Source: Rostratula benghalensis
Taxonomy: Eukaryota; Chordata; Aves; Charadriiformes; Rostratulidae
Assembly (NCBI GenBank): GCA_013399305.1
Contig: VXAI01000049.1
Location: 2,906,425 to 2,970,424, forward strand
Direction of reading: 5' to 3'
DNA length: 64,000 nt
Shown: positions 12,021-22,925 of the stretch, piece after piece
How the letters are laid out: the number at the start of each line of letters is the position of its first letter
How positions within the stretch are numbered: the first letter of the stretch is position 1
Made by a program: the position numbers and the translations under genes
The notes under the pieces: model-generated
What the model saw: only the letters and a program-made list of their open reading frames with translations
What the model was told of the DNA's origin: nothing
Database searches by the model: none

Positions 12021-15000
12021 CATTTACAAAATGCAAATTTCACAGTAGCTCTTTGCGGTGAAATACATAAAGCTTTAAAAACCACCAGACTTTGTCTCAT
12101 TTTTGTAGCATTAGTGTTAAATGCAAGTATGTATAATAATACCTATCCTGGAATACTGGCCTGAAATGTTATGTATTTACTTTCCTTTGCAAATCAATTT
12201 TGTACTGCTATGTAAGTAAACATACTATAAGGTATCACATAAGAGTGCTCATAATGAAAAGCATAGCTAAAATCCCCAAATCCCAGTATTATTTAATTTT
12301 CATAGGTTATAGGATTTAATGCAAATGGTAACATGTTCTTACAATACAGTGGAGAGAAAATAGAAGGAAAAAGAAGTCATTCCCATAAGCTCCAGGTTTG
12401 CCATGCTATGAGAGTGATTCTCAAATCTTCCCTTGTCATTGTACTCTCTTCATGTTTTAAAAAGATTCTGAGAAGCTGGAGAACTACTGAGAACATAAAG
12501 GGTATTATACACAGAATTTTTTTTCCTGAAAACCTTATACAATATAATCAACACTTGTGAAGCCTTGAATACATGTTTTTCTTTTAATGGTATTTCTTGG
12601 CATTGTTAGGGACAAGTATACTAAATAGCAAGTGATACAATGGTTACCATGGTTAAGATCTGCAGTCTTTTTATATTGAATGGTAAATACTTAAATATTT
12701 GCATATAATCCAACAAGTGGACAGAGCAAGAACAAATCAGCCATGGGCATGTAGGTCCCTCTCTCCTGGTTTCACTTGCTCCTATAACCAACTTACCCTT
12801 TCAGAAGTGCTATTGTTTTCCTCCCCACTTTTGAGGAGGAAAGTGATTCTTATTCTTGCCTCTAAAAAGAAAAATGATAATGTGAAGATTACAGGCTAAC
12901 TAATCCAGGTCTTTTGAAATAAATCAAAACAGTTCTCCCTATGGGTGCCACTGCATTAAAATACACAACTTCAGAAGATGTAATCAAGATATATATAATC
13001 AAGATCAATCAAGACAACTTGTCAAGCAAAGTGATGTAATTCAGTTATTTCAACAAATAACACATATAAAGAAGACATTTCATATTTGACTGTAAAATAC
13101 CGTTAGAAAATTTCTTGTATTGCTTTCCAGTTGTGCTGACATGTAGGTGATAAACTGGAAATAACATTTAACTCCATGCAGGTTGTAAATGCTCAGGAAT
13201 TCAAGATGCTTATTCAGATGCTCATATTTAAATTTAGCTGCCTCATTTCAGACACATGAAAGTTGCTTAGAACCACTCAAAGCAGGATATTGCATTTAAA
13301 CACCTAAATATAATTTCACAAGCAAATTAAGTGCAAAGAGAAGTGTCACATTTTCAGAACAATTTATCCACAAAATATTATGTTTTAAACAAACATTTAC
13401 TATGGGAAACATGGACTCTAGCACTTGCTAGCATTTTCTCAAGATGGATTAGTGATCAGATACATCAAGCAGTCTAAGCATAGGGCCTTCAAGTTGCTGC
13501 AGTTAGGCAAAATAAATTGCCAACTCACCGGGTATTTTTTATATGTTTACATCATAGAAAACAAATTCTTTTTGCTAAATGCTAATTTTCCTTTACTTTC
13601 GGCAATATTTGTCACATATCTTTTTAGAATATCTGCCTTTGCTATAGATCTGGAAGCATTTTTGCACCGTCCAGCCTCTGCAGCCTAGATTGATTTGTGG
13701 AAAAGGATGGCTTGGCAAGTAAAAGGAGGGGAAGATACTTTTTTAACCTGTCATGGACATTTCTACCTCTTCTGTGGTATTTGAATTGTATGTCCTTTCT
13801 GACAAAAAGGCTATTGCCTGCTGTGAAACAGATCAATGGGTGATATTGTGCAGTGATTGCTATTTGTTTAAGAGAAATCTCCCTGACCGATCCACTTCCT
13901 GTAATGCATAAAAAATAAATGACAGAAGTAATATTTTTGTTCTTGTTTCACTTTCATTCATCTTATTTGATCAGCACTGAACAAAACTGACATCTCATCA
14001 AACTCAAAAGTGTATTTCTGCACTAGGTTCATCAGAGGGTGGCATTTAAAACACAGACATTGCAGGAACAAATGTATTTGCCGCTCTGTCCATCGATGTA
14101 AACCTGACCTTTATCCTGTAGATTTATTGACACTGTGCTGCTTTGTATCATATTTCATTACTATGTGGAAAGCCTGGAAGGTCCTCCCTGTAAAACCACT
14201 TTTGATTTTTATCTGCAAATTTTTGCATCTACAATAGATTCATCTAAAAGACTGAGAAAACCTTAAGATGTCTTAGTCTTACATAAAACCAGACGACTTA
14301 ATTACATTTTAAAAAATGGCTCCATGTTGGTCTGTCTTTCCATTGCATTGACTCTTAGGGCCACCACACAAGAACAACATCATTGAGTAGCACTTGTCCT
14401 ATGACCTCTTGTACCTCTCCCCAAACTCAATACCTTGCTAATCCTGTTCCAGGAAAGGAGAATCTAATGCACGCAGTCTTGAAGTTAGGATTTACAATTT
14501 TAAAATAGTCAAATAAATTCCAGGTACAAAACATGATCTAGGCTTTAATACAACCTCACTGAAACAGTAAAGGATTTGCCTTGTTGTTATGCAGTATGCT
14601 TCCCCGTTGTCCCTACAGTCACCTAGGAGACATGTAAACCCTTTAATATACAGGGTGTTCTAAAACTTCTTTGGATTGATACATAACCATTTTAACTACT
14701 GCTAACAGCTCCGTGACTAAATATTTTGTTCTGTGTGTGGAAATTTTGACAAGAACAAATAAAAATGAACAAAGCTAATTCCAATCATGCTGAAAAAACA
14801 CATTTTCCCAACTAATTGCCTAAATAACGGTTTCCATTTCTTCAGTATGTTCTCTTCCTAAACTCCCTGGAAGCTTTCCAACAAGCCAGAACGCTGAAGC
14901 ACCATGCTGGTGAGCCCTATGTGAATCACATCTGTGTCGTTGTTTTTCAGCCTTCTAGGCTTGAACATATTGAAACAGTCAATGCCTGGCAGTAAAGCAA

Positions 15001-16940
15001 ATAGGCTATTTTCCTTAAAGAAAGAAAAATCTATTACTCTTGTGCTGGATTCTCAAATCCTAATATTTACCCTTGTCTAAATAATGCATAATTGAGCACT
15101 AACATAAACCAACTCCAGATTTCCCTCAAAACCATTGTTTCCTTTCTTAAAATAGAAGTGGAAAGCAAATGAAAATCACCCTTTCATTCCTGCATTAATT
15201 GAGGAGTAAAGATTTGAGCTCAGTCCTTGAAGTTAAGAGAAAGACACAGGAAGGGTAGCAGGAAAGGGAAGAGGGATCTCCACTTGTCTGCTAAGTGTTG
15301 GAATCTATGCAAACATCTGTATTTGAGGAGCTGCCTGGGATCCCTCTACAGTCAATGGAAAGAAATGGGCATTTCTAGAGGACAAGTTCTCTAACGTACC
15401 TTAAATATCTTCCTTTGGGACAGGATTAACCAGTGCATCCCAAATGTAAGTACATCATGTGCTTCAAGTAAAGCCCAAGGTCAAGCACAGTAATTTTAGT
15501 GAGGCTCTGATTCTTCATTTTTTTCCCCTCATAAGTGAATTCCGGAGATGTAAAACAGCTTTTTCAAGCAACAATTTTAGAAATACACACCACAAAGTCA
15601 AAAGCAGGAAGGTGCAGATTTGTGACACACGCAAAAAGTCAATTCCTCATTCACTAAGTTCCTCTAAAAATGCAACCATGAGTTTCAGTCTATATAATTA
15701 AGAATTCCTGTATTTATTCCACTTCATTAATATCATCAGTGCTTTTAGTTTCGCGGGTATCATGGGAAACAGGAGAAAAATTCAACTTTAGAACTATGAT
15801 CAACTAATAGTAACATTTAACTGGTTTTATGGAAATAAAACACAAATGACAGTCCCAGAAGTTCATGGAGAGCCCCATCTAGCTGGAGTGAAACAGAAGT
15901 GTCTCCAGTTTTAAGAAAGCAATATTTATTGGTTAGAGACAGTTACTTTTGAAATGCTCTTGGATTTCCTATGTTTTTTCACGAGATTTTTTGGATCATG
16001 AAAGTGGATTGTATTTTGCTGTAAGTGCTGCTTTTTGAAATTCAAAATAGATTTTTAAAACAATCTACTGGATACGACAAAGTAAAACTCTCTGGGAACA
16101 TTTTTATTCCTTTCACAACTGCCCTGAGTCTGTCATCTTCAGTATCACTTCACTCACTAGCAAGGATGTAAAGATAATGAATACCACTCATGTTATCTGG
16201 CTACTCATTGTCTATACATTGCATGTCAGATAGTTGTTTCTCAAAAAGAAACTTCCTACAGTGCCAATCCACATGAATTACTTTTTTTTCCACAAGTAAC
16301 TTGAAGACTATTTTCATGTGAAACATTTATAGACATTCAGCAAACCAGACATGAACATGACTATGATCTCTTCACATAAATTATTAAATAGCAAACTTAG
16401 TTCAAGTGATAATGATACTACCAGTTGGGGCTTGCTGGGAATTCCTGAAATGGATGTTTTAATTATGTTAGGAATATACTGTCTTGAGATTATTGTCATT
16501 ATGTCTACTGGAGAAAACTCAGCAAGCCTGTACAAGCAGTTCACATAAGTTTGTCTAAGAATCTAGCAAAATTAGGTCAACTTTTATTCAATATAATGTT
16601 CAACTTATTTGCTTGTACCAATCTTTCCTACACAGTTAAATATACAGCTTCTTAGAAAATGTTTATTGGTAGAAATGCACATTGTTTAGGCAAAACTTCC
16701 TTTCTGACCAGCGTTCAGTTTTTAGTGTTAGAGTATTGCAGGTTGTTGTTTCAAATAATTTTTAAAATATCAAATATCTAAATGAAAAAGACATAGTACC
16801 ATGTGTTTTGCCTGCTCAGATTCTATGCCTTCTTGCAACAACAGAGAAGGGTTTCTAATACTGGTTGCAATGCGCAGAGCAGTGGCTAGCAAACAGCAAG
16901 CAGTGACTGTAGATCATAATATATTGTAGGCAATAAACTA
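12021..16940. other. Unique AT-rich non-coding DNA
   Basis: No gene is supported. The interval holds a short TAATCAAGAT-type repeat cluster at about 12981-13014 (aatcaaga at 12982, 12997 and 13007). A half-complete RFX-like word (gttaccatggttaa) lies at 12643-12656. A region with the look of a conserved non-coding element is listed separately (13840-14260). Open frames reach only 87 codons and lack splice or start context. Confidence 0.55.
13840..14260. promoter_or_regulatory. Candidate conserved non-coding element
   Basis: The sequence is complex, low in repeats, AT-rich without simple runs, and dense in words bound by developmental factors, including ATCGAT (ONECUT/CUX type) at 14092-14097 and gatttattgac nearby. 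A 75-codon frame at 14010-14237 is open but unremarkable. The call rests on sequence texture only; conservation has not been tested. Confidence 0.22.
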
Positions 16941-17580
16941 TCCATGAGCTAGCAATGTGCCCTTGTCACCAAGAGGGCCAATAGAATCCTGGGCTGTGTA
17001 AGGAACAGTGTGGCCAGTAGGTTGAGGGAGGTCATTCTACCCCTCTACTCTGCACTGGTGAGGCCACAACTGGAATACTGCATCCAGTTCTGGGCTCCCC
17101 AGTTCAAAAGAGACAGGGAACTACTGGACAGAGTCCAGCGTAGGGCAACAAAGATGATGGAGGGGTCAGAACATCTCCCTGATGAGGAAAGGCTGAGAGA
17201 GCTGGGATTCCTTAGCCTGGAGAAGAGAAGGCTTGGGGAAGACCTTATTAATGCTCACAAGTACCTAAAGATTGAGTTAAAAGAAGATATAGCTGGATTC
17301 TTTTCAGTGGTTCCCAGTGACAGGACGAGGGGTAATGAGCACAAGCTGGAACACAGGAAGTTCCATTCAAACATGAAGCAAAACTTATTTGGGGTGAGGG
17401 AGGCAGAGCCCTGGCAGAGGATGCTCCAGGAGGGTGTGGAGTCCCCTTTTCTGGAGATTTTCAAACCCCGCTTGGATGCAGCCCTGAGTGATGTGCTCTG
17501 GGCAACCCTGCTTTAAGCAGGGCTGTTGGACTGGGTGAGCTCTAGAGGTCCCTTCCAATTCTGACAATTCCGTGATTGAA
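16941..17580 (+). mobile_element. CR1 LINE 3' fragment with ORF2 C-terminus
   Basis: This is the best-preserved CR1 copy in the window. It begins at about 16941 within ORF2 (atgagctagcaatgtgccc, the usual MS.QCALV region). It runs through the C-terminal part of the reverse-transcriptase ORF to a TAA at 17514-17516. It then has a short 3' UTR (agggctgttggactgggtga, aggtcccttccaatt) and degraded octamer tail units ending near 17580. Conserved CR1 words in order are [26 protein letters not shown] (from about 17040), [35 protein letters not shown] and KLEHRKFH. No octamer-flanking target duplication was seen. Confidence 0.95.
16944..17516 (+). pseudogene. CR1 ORF2 C-terminal remnant (reverse transcriptase ORF)
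   Basis: In an intact CR1 element ORF2 encodes an endonuclease and reverse transcriptase. This copy keeps only the C-terminal roughly 190 codons, after the polymerase catalytic core, so no endonuclease or YxDD region is present. The frame is open from 16953 to the TAA at 17514-17516. One in-frame TAG lies at 16950-16952, where the consensus has a glutamine codon (a C-to-T change). The longest uninterrupted run starting at a near-start codon begins with GTG at 17010 and gives 168 residues. The lack of frameshifts over more than 550 bp suggests a moderately young insertion, but it cannot make a working protein. Confidence 0.88.
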
Positions 17581-17792
17581 TCCAACCTGATAGATTTACT
17601 TTTACAAATTTCCCTATATTCTGCATGGTACTTCAGATCTGATTTATAGTAGTGGCTATGAAAATAATTAACAATCACCATTACTTTTATCAAGACAAAA
17701 ACCCTCAGCATTGAAAACAGGAGCCTTTTTCAGACAGCCTTGGACAGACACTGATTTTTACTGCCAGGTTAGCAATGTTTTCTCTAACAGCC

Positions 17793-17812
17793 ATATATAC
17801 ATATATATATTA
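17793..17812. repeat. AT/ACAT simple repeat
   Basis: A short run of alternating AT with one AC step (atatatacatatatatatat). Simple sequence and probably length-variable. Confidence 0.8.
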
Positions 17813-17979
17813 CTGAGGATAAAGCTGGATTTGACAATTATAAGGTTAATACAGACTTTATCTGTCAGCCTTACCACAAGCATTTAAAACTGTTGTATTT
17901 GGTTGTCTGCTGTATTGATTTTCTGGACAGACCACATTCAAGGTATGCTCTGCTAACAGCATAGCAATGATTCCTTGCT

Positions 17980-18300
17980 TTGGGATCAAGAGTGAAATAT
18001 TTGCAGATGCTATTTTATGTCCTGGCTCAATTAACAGGGAAGGCTTGTGAGAAGCAGTTTTTATGCAGTCCTGGTAAATTGTTGACTAAGCACACTTTTG
18101 CACTGGCTGCAGATGTTTACCTGCCTCATAGATTCATGAAATCTGACAGAGATGACTTTGAGGTCTCCATGTATATACCTGATGTATGCAAATACATTAA
18201 TATATTAAATATAAGCCATGCTGGGGCAGTAATTATTAAATTGCTTTATGTTTCCAGATATAATGCCAGTAACATTAATGCAACTCCCTGAGATTACATT
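17980..18300. promoter_or_regulatory. Candidate conserved non-coding element
   Basis: About 320 bp of complex AT-rich sequence has an octamer ATGCAAAT at 18186-18193, TAATTA at 18230-18235 and several ATTA/TAAT words in 18190-18280. It has no simple repeats. It coincides with a 103-codon open frame, but that frame opens at TTG and encodes nothing I recognise. Dense homeodomain/POU-like words and freedom from repeats are typical of vertebrate developmental enhancers. Conservation was not tested. Confidence 0.27.
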
Positions 18301-18594
18301 TCTCTAAATAAACTACACTGCTACATTTTTTCCTCTAGAAAGGTAAAGCTCAGTGGTGTCCTTAACTCTTTCTTGTGATTGCAGAGTTACGTTCACATAA
18401 TCAGAGAACTTTCCTTTCAAAAAGGAAGCTGGTTCTTTCTTACTGATGGACAGTAAACTTACGTTTACTGTAATATGTTGACTCATTTCACGAGTCCAGA
18501 AGTCTCACCAAAACAGTGACCAATTATTTTCACTCAGATGGAAACAGATGTCTTCACTGAAACTTGAAACAGAACTAAACAAACAAACAAAAAG

Positions 18595-18608
18595 CACTAC
18601 TAGTAGTG
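18595..18608. repeat. Perfect 14-bp palindrome
   Basis: The sequence cactactagtagtg is its own reverse complement. It could be a dimeric protein site or chance; there is no gene context. Confidence 0.7.
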
Positions 18609-21600
18609 AGTTTGGGATAGTAGTCATCTACCAGAGATCCCTTCAAGTTCACTGTTTGCATGTTAAGATCTATAGACCAGTGTTATGTCACACCTTCTCA
18701 ATCCTCTATTTCCTTCTCTCCCTGTTTTATTAATAGCCAGCATTTCACCATGACCACCTACTTCTGTCAAGACACCGCTTCTTCCAGACCAACTCTAATG
18801 AAAATACCAGCCTTATACATTCTCAGGTGTAGAAATTTGTTATCCCTATCAGCAGTATCTGGTCTGATGGGCCTTATTATCCAGACTTCCCTTCAACAGT
18901 CCATTGCAGTACCTTTCTGTATCCTCCTCATGTAGGTCTACACGCTTCAGGAGACAGCCCCCTATGCATGCTTTCACCTCATCTCCTGCTATGCCACACA
19001 ATTGCCATTGACTGTACTACAGTAACACCATTGCAACTTCTCTCTAGTTCCTCAAGTCCCCATGCCAGGTTTAGGGAACGGAAAGGTAGCCGTGCCACTA
19101 CAACAGAAACACAACTGGTGGGAACTCAGAAGCGCAAAAGGCTCCTTGAGGCCCTGGTACCACTTGGTGCTTTCCATTGGCACAAGTCAATTTTAGCAAG
19201 TTCAGGGCAACAAAGCATATTTATGAGCCAGTACTGGCCTGAACCAGAACTGAACCCACTAGGGGATCAATACAGTTTCAGGCTTAACGGTGGGTATTGC
19301 ATGTTCAGTATTAATAAATATACAGACTGAGAACATATGCAAAATAAAGCATCATTAATGATCAAATGGACATTCAGAAACAAAAACTAATAGCTACTCA
19401 CAGACAGGATGTTACCTTATTCAAGTAACTTCCAATTATTTTATCATAGTCTGTATTGTGACAGTATCATGATGTTCCATTTCATGGCATGAAGAACAAT
19501 GTTTCAGGAGTGAAACAGGAGTATTCAGAATCAGAACTGAAGGAGCTATGAGAAATAAGTAAGATATCTCCCTAACAGAGTTTATAGGCAGAATAATCAG
19601 TGTTCAGCATTTGTGCTAGTTTTAACAATATTGAACATCGTATTAGAAATCTATAGAAATTATATTTATCTGAATGTTTAGTTTTTGAGATCTTGGAGAA
19701 ATACTTGCTGATAGCTCTGATAGATTTCCTTTCTGAAGCTAGTTATATAGGCAACCAGCATTGTTTGCTGTTTGTGCACTCTTCAGCTTAAGAATTCCTT
19801 GGGTACGAGTGTTCAACGGAGCAGATACACACACACAATCAGACAATAGCAACATAAAGTGTCAAAGATTACAGCACCCTTCCTATCACAAGAAAGTTTG
19901 CAATCGAATGTGGGTTTGTTCACTGACCTCAACAAAACCAGGCTTTCTTTTATGGAAAATCTGCAATTCCAAGACAAACAGCAACATTGATAACTGGAAG
20001 GTAGAACAAGAGAAAAGAAAAATCATTGATGGTAAGAAACAATTATACCCCAAATAAAGCAATGTGTCCTGTGAATAACACCAGCACTTCTTCTAGAAAA
20101 AAATTTCAGTATCTGCTGCTTGGAGATGAGGTGGACATGGTCCCCTGATTAGGCTGGATCAAGCAGAAATATGTAAGCAGTTCAGAAAGCATTTTAACCT
20201 CCAATAGGGGGAAAACTTTAAATTTTGATGTTTTTTAAAGTCCCCAGTCTGATCCAACCATTGTAACACAAGTTAATTGAAATGATCAAATAAATTTAAA
20301 AATCCACTTTAACTCCAGAATTCAGGGGAAAAAATAATACATGTATTAATTTCTCTTATATTTCGCAAAAACATTGAAGTGCAATTTAAGAAAGCTATAT
20401 CCAACAGTAAAAAACAGCTGTATCCCCAGACTCTTGTACTACAGAAGCCGTTTTTCTCATTAACTATTTCTAAGATGAGGGATCAATGATAAGCATCCTT
20501 AAATCTCTAAAGGACACACATAACAAGAAAAAAAATATGTAACGTGGCCCAACAGGAAGGAATAATGGGATGAAACAGAGCAAAGGCTGAACTTGGAAAG
20601 AAATCTCTAATAGTTAGACGCATCTGCCCGTGGAATTATCTAAGGGGGTTTGTGAAATCCTGTCATCCATCTAAGGTAATTTTAAATGGATTAAACACTT
20701 GCAAATTTGCTGAAAAGAACTAGTCTGTACTGACACAGGGACAGTCAAGGTAATGACGTAAGTAAACCTGATTTATTTAGAACTTTTTTATTTCTGTGAA
20801 TTCTAGGTTTTATTTATTGGGGAATTATGGCTTCTCCTATATTTACTTGTTGCTGCATTGTTTTGCTACCTCTTTTATCCTCTTTTCAATTTCATTCTGA
20901 CATGTTTCACTTTATTGACACTATTGAACTTAAGACACCGGAGTTAGACCATTTTCAGTAGTAAGAGTTAAACAGTGTGCATGTATAAACTCAAGCTTAG
21001 CCTGTTTGGAAATTCATTCAGTGCAACTGAGCAGTTGCGGTTGCAAATGAGGTGCTTGTGTGTGTTATTTATTTCACTAAATATCCCAATATCTCATTCA
21101 TCTTGCTTTAGCTGAATGGTGTTGTCCTGCTAGACTACATGGATTGAAACTGAAGGAGGCTGTCACAGAAAAAGGAATATGTAAATTATAGTTATGACAA
21201 AGGTAAGATCCATTGCTAAGGGAAGACAAAACAGGATGCTGCTTATCTGAAAATATCTGCTTTTGCCTCAAAATATTTCCTCTCCTCATCATGTCTTGCC
21301 CCAGAGATTCACCCATACCATTACTAACATTGCACTAAAATGCTCTAGAAAAGCAATCATTGCTACCAGCACTGCTGGTAAACAGCTGGTAATAGCTCAA
21401 CAAACAAAAAGCCTGTTGCTATTTTGCACAAATGCCTCTTACGCTATGGTTACAACCAATACTATTAGTAAGATATTTCATAGCCAAAAAGTGAAAAAAA
21501 GTAATATCAGTATTAAATATTCTGATAGTAATAACAAAACCAGCTGTAATTTAAAGAAAATAGTATGTTTTTCAGAGGAAATCATGAGAAAGCACAAAGA

Positions 21601-21740
21601 ACACATTCTTGCGATCTGAAATTTCTTATCTTCCTTAGCCAAAGGGAAAAGAGATTTTCCAGACTTTAGCCAGATCTTGTGAGTTTTTCACTTCGGGATA
21701 CATACCCTTGTTTATATTTATGGAAGTTACATACATAGGT

Positions 21741-21866
21741 AAACCCAAGCTGTATTTTACGATTTTATAAGTTCTAATTATTTTATAAAACATTTATAAC
21801 ATAATTCTATATTATATTAAAAATGTAAACTCAAGCTGTACTTTACCATTCTATAAGTTCACTTTA
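21741..21866. repeat. Imperfect 40-bp direct duplication
   Basis: The segments 21741-21780 and 21827-21866 match at about 33 of 40 positions by eye. They share aaac-caagctgta-tttac and ataagttc words, and lie 86 bp apart. The spacer is very AT-rich. This looks like an old local duplication. Sequence beyond the 40 bp does not align. Confidence 0.65.
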
Positions 21867-21882
21867 CAGTGACACATAAGAT

Positions 21883-21906
21883 ATGCAAATATATGCATAT
21901 GCAAAT
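21883..21906 (+). promoter_or_regulatory. Paired octamer (POU) motifs
   Basis: Two perfect ATGCAAAT words lie in the same orientation at 21883-21890 and 21899-21906, separated by 8 bp containing ATATGCAT-like sequence. ATGCAAAT is the canonical binding word of POU-domain (Oct) factors. Occupancy is inferred only. Confidence 0.35.
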
Positions 21907-22908
21907 TTTTATCAGAGCGAAAAAAAGACAACTTAATTAGAAAGCAAAGTTCTGCATGACCAAATTTTAAAATCAAGTCTTACAGGCAGGTGCATTCATA
22001 CCGTAAACCTAAGTTATTGGTGCTAAACAGCCCATCCACATGTGCAAAGTGTGTATTTCTATGTGGAAATGGCTGTGCACAAATTTAGGAGGAGAGTTCA
22101 GGCACAGCTGTAATAGCTCTGTCTTTTTTAATTGCCCAATACAGGCCCTCATGCCCAAACAGTTCTGGAAGAGACAACAGATTCACAGCTAAGGGGAGCA
22201 GCATAAATTCACCAGGCTACTGGTTAAATCTAATAAAGAATTTAAGTTATGCCTGATATTTAGTTAGAAATCTTGAGATGAACATGTTTATTGAAATTAA
22301 ATGGTAAAAAATGGCAAGCTAGAATTATTGTGCGTATTTTCATGTCTCAATTGACTGATTCTTGCCTAAGCAAGTGCAAATCATACAGAATTAAACATAT
22401 GCTGAAACAGTCAATGACAACAATGGTAAAATGTATTAGGAAAGACTGAATAAAAAAGGTAGAATAAAAATATGTAGGAAGAACAAAAGAACAGATTCAG
22501 TCACATATTTACTCAAGGTCATACGGCAGGTCAGCATCACTGAAAACATGAAGGTGTATCTGTCCAGCAACATGCAGGCCGTTGTACATCTATTTCTCTG
22601 TATTACAAATCAGTTTACATCTAAAAATTCCAATCCAGAAGCTATGGAGCTAAGCCAAGCTAATATGTCACATCTCTCTGGGATACATTAGCTTTTGCTG
22701 ATATCTTCTAACACTGCTAAGCAGCTTCTGGTCTGAAAAGACTCTCAACACAGCCGCACAACTGCTTTGAGATAGCATACAGCCCCATATGTAAGCATAC
22801 ACATATTCATTAAAAACTAACGTCTCATCAAGCGATAAAGCTGGAGGACTGCTGTTGGGATTAACTGGAATCGCATTAAGAAAAAACTAAGGCCCAGTCA
22901 AGTGCAGT

Positions 22909-22925
22909 GAGGTGCTCAGCACCTC
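22909..22925. repeat. 17-bp near-perfect palindrome
   Basis: Arms gaggtgct and agcacctc are exact reverse complements around one central C. The surroundings (22890-23060) are slightly GC-richer than the flanks. Confidence 0.65.

Noticed and set aside
14640..14690. acagggtgttctaaaactt, resembling a mariner-type terminal inverted repeat
   Set aside because: No inverted partner or transposase remnant was found within several hundred bases, and the match is short.
15748..15760. tttcgcggg, an E2F-like word
   Set aside because: Isolated, without a CpG island, partner sites or a gene start; probably chance.
18968..19330. 120-codon open frame on the plus strand
   Set aside because: No domain, signal sequence or known family is visible, it includes a low-complexity serine run, and it has no splice or promoter context. 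A frame of this length is expected by chance in 64 kb read in six frames.
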